A stretch of 64,000 nucleotides of DNA, from positions 1 through 64,000 of the forward strand of contig CAKRMK010000004.1 of NCBI GenBank assembly GCA_934364795.1, read 5' to 3'. The stretch comes from an uncultured Blautia sp. (GTDB taxonomy: Bacteria; Bacillota; Clostridia; Lachnospirales; Lachnospiraceae). Positions 24,821 through 33,513 of the stretch are shown in pieces. Below the pieces are notes generated by a model, which had not been told where the DNA came from, ran no database searches, and worked only from the letters and a program-made list of their open reading frames with translations. The position numbers were made by a program, and so were the translations under genes. Each line of letters opens with the position of its first letter. Within the stretch, counting starts at the first letter, position 1.

Positions 24821-26713
24821 CTATTTCTGCTTTTTTCTTGTGTGGTTGTTGCGGATGGTTTTCTTTTTAGTACCTCCCTGACTGGCAGATTTTTGGGATG
24901 TCCCAGAGTGCTGCCCCTCACGTAAAGGACGGATCAGGCATTTTTCTCCATATCCAACAAGATCCATACGTCCTGCGATTTTCAGGCCTTCCAGTACAAG
25001 TTCCCGGTTCGCAGGATTTTTGTATTGCATAAGAGCTCGCTGGATCGCCTTTTCGTGGGCGTTTTTGGGTACATATACTTTCTCACCCGTAAGCGGATGG
25101 ATACCAGTATAATACATGCAGGTGGACAAGGTGGAAGGGGTAGGATAAAAATCCTGTACCTGTTCTGGTGTAAAACCAAGATCACGGACATATTCTGCCA
25201 GCTTTACCGCTTCCTTCATGGTACAGCCCGGATGGGAGGACATGAAATAAGGAACTGCAAATTGCTGCAATCCGGCTTTTTTGTTAGCCTTGTCAAACTC
25301 TTTTAGGAATTTCTCATAAACTTCATGTGAAGGCTTTCCCATATATTTCAGGACCTGATCTGAAACATGCTCCGGTGCTACGCGAAGCTGACCGCTTACG
25401 TGATAACGGGCAAGCTCATTTAAAAAGGTTTTATCCGGATCTGCAAGAACATAGTCAAAACGGACACCGGAACGGACAAATACTTTTTTTACTTTGGGAA
25501 CCTGGCGGAGCTTGCGAAGAAGAGCCACATAATCGCTGTGATCAGCTGTCAGGTTCTTACAGGGAGTAGGGAACAGACAGTGCCGGTTCTTGCATACACC
25601 CTTTGTCATCTGCTTCTGACAGGAAGGCTGTCTGAAATCTGCTGTAGGTCCTCCCACATCATGGATATAACCTTTAAAATCCTTATCCTTTGTCATTAAA
25701 ACTGCTTCCTTCAGAATAGATTCATGACTTCTAGTCTGAAGGATACGTCCCTGATGAAAGGTAAGGGCACAGAAGCTGCAGCTTCCAAAGCAACCGCGGT
25801 TGCTGGTCAGGCTGAATTTAATCTCCTCCAGTGCGGGAATGCCCCCATCCTTTTCATACATGGGATGGTATTTTCCGGTGTAGGGAAGGTCGTATACATC
25901 ATCCATTTCCTCCTGGGTCAGAGGAAGGGCAGGGGGATTCTGGATCACATAGCCTTTATTTCCATAAGATTCTGCCATCGTCTTAGCTGTAAAAGGGTCT
26001 GTATTCTGATACTGGATGGCAAAGCTTTTGGCATAGGCCAGTTTATCCTCTTTTACCTCCTCGAAAGAGGGAAGAATCACCGGTTCAAAGGTACGGGACA
26101 GATCTTTACATTTATAGACGGTTCCGGCTACATAAGTGATCTCCTCCACAGGAATGCCGCTGTCTAATGCTTCTGCAATCTCGATAATGGAATGCTCTCC
26201 CATTCCGTAAGAAATAAGATCTGCTCCGGAGTCTATGAGGATGCTGTGCTTCACTTTGTTTTCCCAGTAATCATAATGGGCCATACGTCGAAGGCTTGCC
26301 TCTATGCCGCCCAGAATAATTGGTGTTTTTTTATAGGTCTGGCGGATCAGGTTGCTGTAGACGATAACTGACCGGTCAGGACGAAGACCCATTTTGCCTC
26401 CGGGAGAATAGGAATCCTTCTGCCGGTGTTTCTTCGCCACTGTATAATGATTTACCATGGAGTCCATATTACCGGCACTGACCAGGAAACCAAGACGGGG
26501 TTCTCCAAATACTGCAATGCTTTCTTTACGGCGCCAGTCCGGCTGGGGGATGATTCCCACCTTGTAGCCGCGGCTTTCCAGAAGGCGGCTGATAATGGCG
26601 CTGCCAAAGGAGGAATGATCTACATAGGCGTCTCCTGTCACATAGACAAAATCCACCTGATCCCATCCTCGTTTTTGCATGTCTTCTTTTGTTACGGGTA
26701 AAAATTCTGACAT
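24821..26713 (-). CDS. YgiQ family radical SAM protein
   Basis: Radical SAM enzyme of unknown reaction. It has the long YgiQ N-terminal region (about 1-300, with VTGDAYVDHSSFG and LGGIEASLRRMAHYDYW). Next is the iron-sulphur site RGCFGSCSFC (Cys308, Cys312, Cys315; CxxxCxxC). A DUF3362-like C-terminal part follows, with QVQDFYPTPSTLSTCMYYTG, and then a basic tail. Length of 630 residues is normal for the family. It is 23 bases after the alarmone synthetase gene. Confidence 0.95.
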   Translation of the reverse strand: MSEFLPVTKEDMQKRGWDQVDFVYVTGDAYVDHSSFGSAIISRLLESRGYKVGIIPQPDWRRKESIAVFGEPRLGFLVSAGNMDSMVNHYTVAKKHRQKDSYSPGGKMGLRPDRSVIVYSNLIRQTYKKTPIILGGIEASLRRMAHYDYWENKVKHSILIDSGADLISYGMGEHSIIEIAEALDSGIPVEEITYVAGTVYKCKDLSRTFEPVILPSFEEVKEDKLAYAKSFAIQYQNTDPFTAKTMAESYGNKGYVIQNPPALPLTQEEMDDVYDLPYTGKYHPMYEKDGGIPALEEIKFSLTSNRGCFGSCSFCALTFHQGRILQTRSHESILKEAVLMTKDKDFKGYIHDVGGPTADFRQPSCQKQMTKGVCKNRHCLFPTPCKNLTADHSDYVALLRKLRQVPKVKKVFVRSGVRFDYVLADPDKTFLNELARYHVSGQLRVAPEHVSDQVLKYMGKPSHEVYEKFLKEFDKANKKAGLQQFAVPYFMSSHPGCTMKEAVKLAEYVRDLGFTPEQVQDFYPTPSTLSTCMYYTGIHPLTGEKVYVPKNAHEKAIQRALMQYKNPANRELVLEGLKIAGRMDLVGYGEKCLIRPLREGQHSGTSQKSASQGGTKKKTIRNNHTRKKQK

Positions 26714-26736
26714 TCAATTTCTCCTATGTATTACAT

Positions 26737-27552
26737 TTAACGGATATCGTGATAAACAGCCTGTGCCCGATATCCTTCGGCAATGATATCAAGCTGTCTG
26801 TGAAAACGTTCCAGCTGTTTCAGATCCTTGGTATGGAATACCCGCAGAAATTCAGCCTGAATCTTTATCACTTCTCTTTCGCTTGAAACACGGTAAAGAT
26901 TCTCAATATTATTCAGAATGTCCTTTACAAGATTGGACTGCATCTGCGAAGAATTCTGTGCATCCATAATCTCATTTCGTACAGAGGACATTTCCTGATC
27001 CAGCAGGATAATAGCGTTAGCTGCATTGGTAAGACGTTCTGCCACATGCGGGGGCATATCTCCCTTATATTTATACTGAAGGGAATGCTCAATAGTTGCC
27101 CAGAAATCCATGGCCATTGTGCGGATCTGGATCTCTGCCTGCAGCTTCCTGGGGCCGTTAAGAGTCTCTACTGTGTAATAAATGATCAGATGCAGACTTC
27201 TGTATCCGCTCTGCTTCACATGTTTCAGGTAGTTCTTCTCACTTTTAATGATCATGTCTGACCTGTTCTGAATCAACGTGGCAACTGTCTCAATATCTTC
27301 TTCAAACTGGCAGATAATGCGGATTCCGGCTATATCTTCCACTTCCTCTTCCATCCGCTCCATGGGGATATGCTTGCGCTGCATTTTCTCCAGGATACTG
27401 GAAACGCTTTTGACTCTGCCGCTGACCTGTTCAATGGGAGAATAAAGATCATTTTCTCTGTGTTCACTGATAATATGTTCAAATTTAACGATCAGTTCTT
27501 TGACCGCCAGTTCGTAGGGGCATAAGATGCTTCTCCATAATTGTATTTCCAT
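26737..27552 (-). CDS. Small alarmone synthetase (RelA/SpoT synthetase domain)
   Basis: Predicted to make (p)ppGpp or related alarmones from ATP and GTP/GDP. It contains only the synthetase domain: EQVSGRVKSVSSILEKM at 41-57, DIAGIRIIC at 73-81, the substrate loop HVKQSGYRSLHLIIYY at 111-126, and the metal Glu in AEIQIRTMAMDFW at 139-151. A helical tail follows. The lack of hydrolase and TGS/ACT domains places it with the YjbM/YwaC group. A TATAAT box at 27676-27681 lies upstream. Confidence 0.92.
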   Translation of the reverse strand: MEIQLWRSILCPYELAVKELIVKFEHIISEHRENDLYSPIEQVSGRVKSVSSILEKMQRKHIPMERMEEEVEDIAGIRIICQFEEDIETVATLIQNRSDMIIKSEKNYLKHVKQSGYRSLHLIIYYTVETLNGPRKLQAEIQIRTMAMDFWATIEHSLQYKYKGDMPPHVAERLTNAANAIILLDQEMSSVRNEIMDAQNSSQMQSNLVKDILNNIENLYRVSSEREVIKIQAEFLRVFHTKDLKQLERFHRQLDIIAEGYRAQAVYHDIR

Positions 27553-27705
27553 ATGACTCGCTCCTTACAGAATATGGGCAAAATATTTCAGTTCATCATT
27601 TTACAGTAACCTGACCTGAAGCATGTTTGAAACATACTGTGGTAAAATTTTTACGGCTTGCCCACATGTCAGATTATTATAACATATATTTCAAAAAAGT
27701 TGTAA

Positions 27706-28545
27706 TTAATATCTGTACTTTTTTGCTTTTTTCTCCATAGCACATAAAATATAATAAGGATTTACACTTAACTCGGTTTCTCTGGGTGTGGTAATGTAAA
27801 TTCCAAGATGCAGATGTACAGGAAATTTCCCGCAGGTTCCCTCCTCTCCGTATCCGGTGTCACCCATATATCCCAGGATCTGTCCGGCTTCCACATTGTC
27901 CCCTTTTTGAAAATCTTTTTCATATTTCATTAAATGTGCATAATAAAAATATCCGCCGCTGGGAGTTCGGATACCGATCCGATAGCCACCAAGAGGCAGC
28001 CAGCCTATGTTTTCTACTGTTCCGGCAGTCATGGATATTACAGGATAAAACCCTGCCCTGGAAACGACTCCGAAAAGATCGCAGCCTTCATGCTTTCGGT
28101 CACCTCCAAATGTCCGTGCAGCTCCAAAGGTGTTTTCATAATAAATTTCCCGGGAAATGTCTCTGGATGCCCTCTGGGGAACCGGAAATGTTTCCAGGTC
28201 ACTCCATATAGCTGCATAAAGGCTTTTTAACAGATAGTAATCTTCTGGTTTAAATTGTAAATAAGGTTCATTGTCTGTGGAAAGCTTATCTGGATAAAAA
28301 TCTCCGTGAAGCATTGTGGAAGTCAGCAGATCGGCAAAGCTTTTTGGGGAATCTTCTTTTTGTACTTTTTCCAGTTTCGCATACAGCGAAGGCGGTAAAG
28401 CCTGCTGGCGGAATTTTTCTGTAAAACAGGTATCCGTTTGCAACAGGGAAGCCCTGCTTCTTTGCTGAATAAAATTCTGAAGCAAAGTAAGCGAAAATAA
28501 TAGAAAAAGAAGAAAGATCAATTGCTTTTGAAGCCTTCTTTTCAT
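27706..28545 (-). CDS. M23 (LytM-type) metallopeptidase, membrane-anchored
   Basis: Zinc endopeptidase-like protein acting on peptidoglycan outside the membrane. The N-terminal signal anchor is about residues 9-26, a helical linker region follows, and the M23 domain covers about 140-262. Metal ligands are His152 and Asp156 (KHEGCD) and His246 in HLHLGIY, with His204 in YYAHL and His244 also in place, so it looks catalytically competent. The domain carries the typical GDTGYG turn. It stands alone between two gaps. A sporulation role is possible but not shown. Confidence 0.88.
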   Translation of the reverse strand: MKRRLQKQLIFLLFLLFSLTLLQNFIQQRSRASLLQTDTCFTEKFRQQALPPSLYAKLEKVQKEDSPKSFADLLTSTMLHGDFYPDKLSTDNEPYLQFKPEDYYLLKSLYAAIWSDLETFPVPQRASRDISREIYYENTFGAARTFGGDRKHEGCDLFGVVSRAGFYPVISMTAGTVENIGWLPLGGYRIGIRTPSGGYFYYAHLMKYEKDFQKGDNVEAGQILGYMGDTGYGEEGTCGKFPVHLHLGIYITTPRETELSVNPYYILCAMEKKAKKYRY

Positions 28546-28641
28546 GGCAATTCCTCACTTACAGATATGAGAAAATATATAAGGGGATTTTTTACCCTCA
28601 GATAATATATGAGGAAAAGAAAAAAATAGAACTAAAATCAG

Positions 28642-28679
28642 AAAGCACTTATTTCCCAAAATGGAAAAATAAATGCTTT
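28642..28679. terminator. Terminator hairpin downstream of pepD
   Basis: The long arms AAAGCA-TTATTT and AAATAA-TGCTTT, with a few mismatches, pair around a short loop with T-rich flanks on both sides. It lies about 50 bases past the pepD stop and 97 bases before the peptidase start. The rest of the gap at 28546-28727 is AT-rich without further signals. Confidence 0.6.
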
Positions 28680-28727
28680 TTGATTTTGTCAGGATATGCG
28701 AAAGTTATATGTTTTCTTTCAAAGGTA

Positions 28728-30173
28728 TTACAGGTTTTTTAGTACTTCTGTGAGATATTCCCATACTCGTTTTACAGATGCCATGTCAAGACGCTCTTCT
28801 GAAGTATGGATGTCCAGAATATCCGGACCAAGTGAAATACAGTCAAGCCCTTCTATTTTTTCGTAGAAAAGGCCGCATTCCAGGCCGGCATGAATGGCAA
28901 CAACGGCTGGGGCTTCATGATACATTTCCTGATAAACACGTACCATGGTGTCACGCAGAGGAGAATCTTTGCGGTATTCCCATGCAGGATAAACACCCTC
29001 TGCATAATAATCGCCTCCGAGAAATTCTGTAAGATACTGGATCTTGCGGGAAAGGGCATCCCTGGCACCTCCCACAGAGCTTCTTACACTTGTGACTGTA
29101 TATAAATGATCTTCTTTTAATTTCACAATTCCAGGATTGCAGGAAGTCTCTACAAGTCCGTCAATGGTACCGCTCATTTTTTTAATTCCAAAGGGCAGGT
29201 TCATAAGGAAAAAGGTTACTTTTTCCTGGCTGGTTGGATGAAGGACCATGGCCTCCTGTTCTTCTTCCGCAGTTACCAGAATGGTAATATTTTCATCGGA
29301 TCCAGTGTACTCCTCCCGGAAATCATCCTGTATTTTTTCGGCAAACGAAATAACAGCATCAACGTCTTCTGGAAGCACAAGAAATCTGGCTGTACATTCT
29401 CTTGTAATGGCATTGTCCTTCTGGCCGCCTTCTATGTCAGTTAAGGCATAATCACATATTTTCTTCAGATCACACAGGAGCTGTCCCATAAGGTTATTGG
29501 CGCTGGCACGGTTTTTGTCAATTTCTGCACCGGAATGTCCACCGGTAAGACCTGAAATTTTCAGGGTAATCATGGTTCCTGCTGCTTCAACACGGTGTAC
29601 GGGAAGTGTACTGTTGCCGCAAAGCCCACCTGCACAGCTTACCCACAGGCTGCCTTCATTTTCAGAATCCAGATTGATCATTCTTTTGCCTTTTAAAACG
29701 CTGCAATCAAATCCATCGGCTCCAAGAAGTCCGATTTCCTCATCTACAGTAAGAAGAATTTCAAGGGCAGGGTGAGATAAAGTATCATCACCCAGAATTG
29801 CCAGGGCATAAGCAACTGCAATTCCGTCATCACCTCCAAGTGTGGTTCCGTTTGCAGACAAAAAACCATTTTCTACGGAAAGCTTCAGACCGTCTTTTGT
29901 GAAATCATGTTCCACATCCGGACGTTTCTCGCAGACCATATCCATGTGTCCCTGAAGAATTACAGCAGGTTTGTTTTCATATCCTGGTGAAGCAGGTTTA
30001 TAAATAACCACATTGTTCATTTCATCCTGCACATAATCAAATCCATGTTCTTTTGCAAAATTCACCAGATAGTCGCTGATCTGTCTGGTATTCCCGGAAC
30101 CATGGGGAATCCTGCAGATTTCTTCAAAATAATGAAATACATTTTGGGGTTCATAATTTTCTAACACTGCCAT
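28728..30173 (-). CDS. pepD: Aminoacyl-histidine dipeptidase (PepD, M20)
   Basis: Cytoplasmic zinc dipeptidase that splits Xaa-His and other dipeptides. It has the M20 metal motifs VILQGHMDMVCEK near 90, GGDDGIAVAYALA, DEEIGLLGADGFD, and the C-terminal HAGLECG and LGPDILDIHTSEERLD. Full length at 481 residues. A GGAGG site precedes the start. It diverges from ylbJ. Confidence 0.95.
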   Translation of the reverse strand: MAVLENYEPQNVFHYFEEICRIPHGSGNTRQISDYLVNFAKEHGFDYVQDEMNNVVIYKPASPGYENKPAVILQGHMDMVCEKRPDVEHDFTKDGLKLSVENGFLSANGTTLGGDDGIAVAYALAILGDDTLSHPALEILLTVDEEIGLLGADGFDCSVLKGKRMINLDSENEGSLWVSCAGGLCGNSTLPVHRVEAAGTMITLKISGLTGGHSGAEIDKNRASANNLMGQLLCDLKKICDYALTDIEGGQKDNAITRECTARFLVLPEDVDAVISFAEKIQDDFREEYTGSDENITILVTAEEEQEAMVLHPTSQEKVTFFLMNLPFGIKKMSGTIDGLVETSCNPGIVKLKEDHLYTVTSVRSSVGGARDALSRKIQYLTEFLGGDYYAEGVYPAWEYRKDSPLRDTMVRVYQEMYHEAPAVVAIHAGLECGLFYEKIEGLDCISLGPDILDIHTSEERLDMASVKRVWEYLTEVLKNL

Positions 30174-30293
30174 GTATAAGTACCTCCAAATTAAAAGCTT
30201 TGTTTTACAAATTTATTCTGCAAAAAGGCATTGTGTATTGATGAACACATATATTGTAATAATATTTATAATATTAGGAATCCCGAGGTCAGT

Positions 30294-31289
30294 ATGAAGA
30301 AAAAAGCCATGCTTCTAATAATATGCCTGCTTTTATTATTTCTTTTGTGTTATCCGAAAGAAGCTCTCCATGCATCAAAAAACGGGATGAAGCTGTGGCT
30401 GGACACTCTTTTGCCAACGCTTCTGCCCTTTATGATCTTAACAAATATTCTGATTCATACAGAGGGAATTACAAAGATTGTACATCCTATTTCACCTTTT
30501 TTCAAGGTGTTTTTCGATCTTTCACCAAATGGGACATATGTGTTTATTCTGGGCCTTTTGTGTGGATATCCTATGGGTGCAAAACTGGCTGCGGACTTGT
30601 ATTATGCAGGGAAAATAAGCCGTCAGGAGGCCGAATATCTGCTTACCTTCTGTAACAATCCAAGTCCTGCTTTTCTTATTACATATGTGGGAAATATTTG
30701 TCTGGAAGGAAAAATGCCGGTTGGAAATCTGGCAGGAGTATTGTTTGGTGCGGACATGATCTGTATGTGTTTTTTTCGCTTTATTTACATAAAAAATTGC
30801 AAAACCAGATATAAAGACGGCAGCTGTAAACAAAATTATGCCAAAATATGCTCCGTAGAAACGGATGCAATTAAAACAGAAATAAACTTAAATAAAGCAG
30901 AAATAGATTTAAGTGAGACAGACTGGGGAATGGTAATTGATAATGGAATCATGAACGGGTTTGAAACAATAACCAGGCTTGGCGGATATATTTTGCTGTT
31001 TTCAATCCTGTCTGCTAGTATCAGTCATTTCTGGTTTTTTCCTCTGGCAGGAAAATATATTTTTCTTGGAATTCTGGAGCTTACAACTGGTCTTCATGGC
31101 TTGATGATCTCTGGTTTTTCTTATCAGATACGCGTACTTCTCGCAATGTGTTTTTGCTCCTTTGGGGGATTGTGTATTATGGCACAGACAAAAAGCGTAC
31201 TTGGAAAGGAACTCTCCCTTCTTCCGTACGCTTCTGCAAAATGCATGAACACCGCTGTAACAGCTATTCTCACGCTTATTTTCCTGTAA
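30294..31289 (+). CDS. ylbJ: Sporulation membrane protein YlbJ
   Basis: Multi-pass membrane protein with the nucleoside-transporter-gate-like fold, needed in Bacillus for spore cortex formation under sigma-E. Landmarks are LWLDTLLPTLLPFMIL, LLCGYPMGAKLAADL and TFCNNPSPAFL. The frame opens at 30231, but the ATG at 30294 follows a GAGG site and gives the normal N-terminus MKKKAMLL. A charged, low-complexity loop (about 178-220) interrupts the helices. It marks the host as a spore former. Confidence 0.92.
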   Translation: MKKKAMLLIICLLLLFLLCYPKEALHASKNGMKLWLDTLLPTLLPFMILTNILIHTEGITKIVHPISPFFKVFFDLSPNGTYVFILGLLCGYPMGAKLAADLYYAGKISRQEAEYLLTFCNNPSPAFLITYVGNICLEGKMPVGNLAGVLFGADMICMCFFRFIYIKNCKTRYKDGSCKQNYAKICSVETDAIKTEINLNKAEIDLSETDWGMVIDNGIMNGFETITRLGGYILLFSILSASISHFWFFPLAGKYIFLGILELTTGLHGLMISGFSYQIRVLLAMCFCSFGGLCIMAQTKSVLGKELSLLPYASAKCMNTAVTAILTLIFL

Positions 31290-31301
31290 ATGGCAGCAAA
31301 A

Positions 31302-31937
31302 TTAGTTATCGCCAAGATCATCCAGGAGGTCATCATCTTCCTTGGAAGTCTCTGCATCAGATGGCTGATAAGAACCGGAAATAGCAGCTGCCTGTGCTGT
31401 CTGTGGTGCAAGCTCCTGACGGTTGTGGTTTACAACATCCATGCATGCCTGAAGGGCATCAATAAATCCCTTATACTTACCACCGGCATCTTCAAGGGTC
31501 TGTGTAAGAACAGAACCAATGTTCGCCATCATATCATCAGTGTAAGTGATTGCACTAAGACGGATGCTGTTAGCGTCCTGTGTAGCAGAATCCAGGATTT
31601 CCTGTGCCTGACGGTTCGCTGCATTGATTGTCTCATTCGCCTGTGCATATGCTTTCTGCATGATCTCATGCTGTGTAACAAGCTCCTGCGCCTTATTCTG
31701 TGCATCTGAAATAAGTGCATCTGCCTTGGACTGTGCATCCTCGAGGATAGCATCCTTGTTGCTGATGATCTTCTGATAACGTTTGATCTCATCTGGTGTT
31801 TTCAGACGGAGCTCACGAAGAAGCTCTTCAATCTCTTCCTTATTTACAACAATCTTGGTTGTAGAAAGCGGCTGGTATTTACAGCTGTCTACGTATTCTT
31901 CGATTTCTTCAATAATCTGTTCAATTCTGCTGCTCAT
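31302..31937 (-). CDS. Coiled-coil protein resembling DivIVA/V-ATPase H subunits
   Basis: The 211-residue soluble protein is almost wholly helical with heptad-like patterning from about 25 to 135 (DAQSKADALISDAQNKAQEL, ANETINAANRQAQEIL), then a segment at 140-170, and an acidic disordered tail (KEDDDLLDDLGDN). Automatic annotation often names such proteins ATPase, but no nucleotide-binding motif is present. It is the last gene of the mgsA-rsmD-coaD operon and ends 12 bases from the convergent ylbJ. A role in cell division or polarity is possible, not shown. Confidence 0.75.
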   Translation of the reverse strand: MSSRIEQIIEEIEEYVDSCKYQPLSTTKIVVNKEEIEELLRELRLKTPDEIKRYQKIISNKDAILEDAQSKADALISDAQNKAQELVTQHEIMQKAYAQANETINAANRQAQEILDSATQDANSIRLSAITYTDDMMANIGSVLTQTLEDAGGKYKGFIDALQACMDVVNHNRQELAPQTAQAAAISGSYQPSDAETSKEDDDLLDDLGDN

Positions 31938-31955
31938 AGTAAACTCTCCTTATTT

Positions 31956-32444
31956 CTATTTCTTCAAATCGTGCATTTTCTTCTTTACAGCTTCGGTAAT
32001 TTCCGGCGGCGCAAATTTGCTAAGGTCGCCATTGTAGCTTGCCACTTCTTTCATAGTCGTAGAACTTAAGTAGGCATATTCAAGGCTGGTGGTCAGAAAC
32101 ACAGTGTCAACATCCTGTGCAAGTACCCTGTTCGTCTGCGCCATCTGCAGCTCAAATTCAAAATCTGTGACTGCACGAAGTCCACGCACGATTACCTGTG
32201 CATGATTTTCTCTGGCAAAATTCACGGAAAGACCTTCAAATGCTTTGATTGTAACATTTGGCATGTCTTTTGTTGCCTTTTCTAGTATATTAACACGTTC
32301 TTCCACAGAAAACAACGGACTTTTTGCAGAATTATGCAAAACTCCCACGATTACCTGATCAAAAGATACGCTTGCACGCCTGATAATGTCCAGATGACCA
32401 TACGTGGCTGGGTCAAAACTTCCCGGATAAACAGCTACTACCAT
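31956..32444 (-). CDS. coaD: Phosphopantetheine adenylyltransferase
   Basis: Fourth step of coenzyme A synthesis: adenylates 4'-phosphopantetheine. It has the nucleotidyl-transferase motif [18 protein letters not shown] (T-x-G-H) and the C-terminal [16 protein letters not shown]. Normal length (162 residues). Five bases follow rsmD, a pairing common in Firmicutes. Its product pathway supplies CoA for the phosphopantetheinyl transferase of the NRPS locus, but so it does for all carrier proteins. Confidence 0.97.
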   Translation of the reverse strand: MVVAVYPGSFDPATYGHLDIIRRASVSFDQVIVGVLHNSAKSPLFSVEERVNILEKATKDMPNVTIKAFEGLSVNFARENHAQVIVRGLRAVTDFEFELQMAQTNRVLAQDVDTVFLTTSLEYAYLSSTTMKEVASYNGDLSKFAPPEITEAVKKKMHDLKK

Positions 32445-32449
32445 GTATT

Positions 32450-33007
32450 TTACTCACTTTCCCGGCATAAAAATATATGCTTGTTCGTCTTATATTCTTT
32501 GGAACGGAGCTGCCGATAACCAAGGGCTTCCACATATGAAAAATCAGTAGCCAGATCAGCCTCTATGATGATCAGTGTATTCTCATCCAGTACACTGCTG
32601 TTCTGAAGGTATTCCAGAACCTGACGTTCCAGCTCATGATTATATGGTGGATCCATGAATATGCAGTCAAAAACGCCCTTTCCTTCCAGGGAACGAAGGG
32701 CTTGCAGCACGTCCATGTTCAGCAGTTTACCACTATCTGCAAGTTTTGTAAATGCGAGATTTTCTTTTATGCATGTACATGCCTTGGGATTTTTCTCAAC
32801 GAAAACAGCCTCTCTGGCTCCACGGCTAAGGGCTTCGATGCCGATAGCTCCGCTTCCACTGAATAAATCAAGGAAACGGCAATCCAGAAGTTCCGGCTGA
32901 AGAATATTAAAAAGAGTTTCTTTGATGCGGTCCGTGGTAGGGCGTGTGTCCATGCCCGGCACGGTTTTTAAATTCAGTCGTCTTGCTTTACCTGCGATGA
33001 CTCTCAT
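32450..33007 (-). CDS. rsmD: 16S rRNA (guanine-966-N2) methyltransferase
   Basis: Methylates G966 of 16S rRNA using S-adenosylmethionine. It has [18 protein letters not shown] for SAM binding and the catalytic DPPY motif in [11 protein letters not shown]. The frame extends to a TTG at 33025, but the ATG at 33007 overlaps the mgsA stop as ATGA and gives the family-typical start [10 protein letters not shown], so I choose it. Confidence 0.94.
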   Translation of the reverse strand: MRVIAGKARRLNLKTVPGMDTRPTTDRIKETLFNILQPELLDCRFLDLFSGSGAIGIEALSRGAREAVFVEKNPKACTCIKENLAFTKLADSGKLLNMDVLQALRSLEGKGVFDCIFMDPPYNHELERQVLEYLQNSSVLDENTLIIIEADLATDFSYVEALGYRQLRSKEYKTNKHIFLCRESE

Positions 33008-33399
33008 TTCAGATTCAATCTCCAATCCAGATCGCCACGGGCCAGTCCGAGAATAAGAAGTTCTGCAGTAGCGATATTGGTTGCTACCGGAATATTATAC
33101 TGGTCACAGCGCTTCACTATGGCTGTGATATCTGGCTCCTTCGGATCTATCATAACAGGATTATAGAAAAGTATTACCATATCCAGATCCTGCCGCTCTA
33201 CCATTTCCATGAACTGCTTATCGCCTCCGATACTGCCCGGTAAAAACTTGTGGACATGAAGACCGGTAGCTTCCTCAATTCTTCTTCCTGTAGTGCCTGT
33301 TGCATATACTTCATGCTTAGCCAGGATGTTCTTATAAGCGATACAGAAATCTTCAATGAGAACTTTTTTGCTATTATGTGCAATGATACCTAAATTCAT
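33004..33399 (-). CDS. mgsA: Methylglyoxal synthase
   Basis: Converts dihydroxyacetone phosphate to methylglyoxal and phosphate, a bypass of lower glycolysis. It has IGIIAHN-type start (LGIIAHNSKK), YATGTTGRRIEEATG, GSIGGDKQF and FYNPVMIDPKEPDI. Normal length of 131 residues. First gene of the operon, with an extended -10 promoter upstream and GGAG before the ATG. Confidence 0.96.
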   Translation of the reverse strand: MNLGIIAHNSKKVLIEDFCIAYKNILAKHEVYATGTTGRRIEEATGLHVHKFLPGSIGGDKQFMEMVERQDLDMVILFYNPVMIDPKEPDITAIVKRCDQYNIPVATNIATAELLILGLARGDLDWRLNLK

Positions 33400-33436
33400 A
33401 GTTCACCTCTCCCATTTCTTTCTGTTTATTGAAACA

Positions 33437-33465
33437 ATTATAGCAAATTGACAAAAGAAGTGCAA
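33437..33465 (-). promoter_or_regulatory. mgsA operon promoter
   Basis: TTGCAC (33465-33460), 17 bases, and the extended -10 box TGCTATAAT (33445-33437) on the minus strand, 38 bases before the mgsA ATG. The -35 box abuts the terminator of the NRPS operon. Confidence 0.7.
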
Positions 33466-33504
33466 GAAAAACGTTTGAATGTATACAAAATTCATTGCAA
33501 CGTT
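33466..33504 (-). terminator. Terminator of the 19-kb NRPS operon
   Basis: On the minus strand ACGTT-AATG and CATT-AACGT arms (with a two-base internal mismatch) enclose an AT-rich loop and are followed at once by TTTTTC. It begins ten bases after the MFS-fusion stop and marks the 3' end of the operon. Confidence 0.65.
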
Positions 33505-33513
33505 AAAATTTGT

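Noticed and set aside
31302..31937. Annotation of the coiled-coil protein as a V-type ATPase subunit
   Set aside because: The resemblance is only helical repeat composition; there is no ATPase operon or nucleotide motif.
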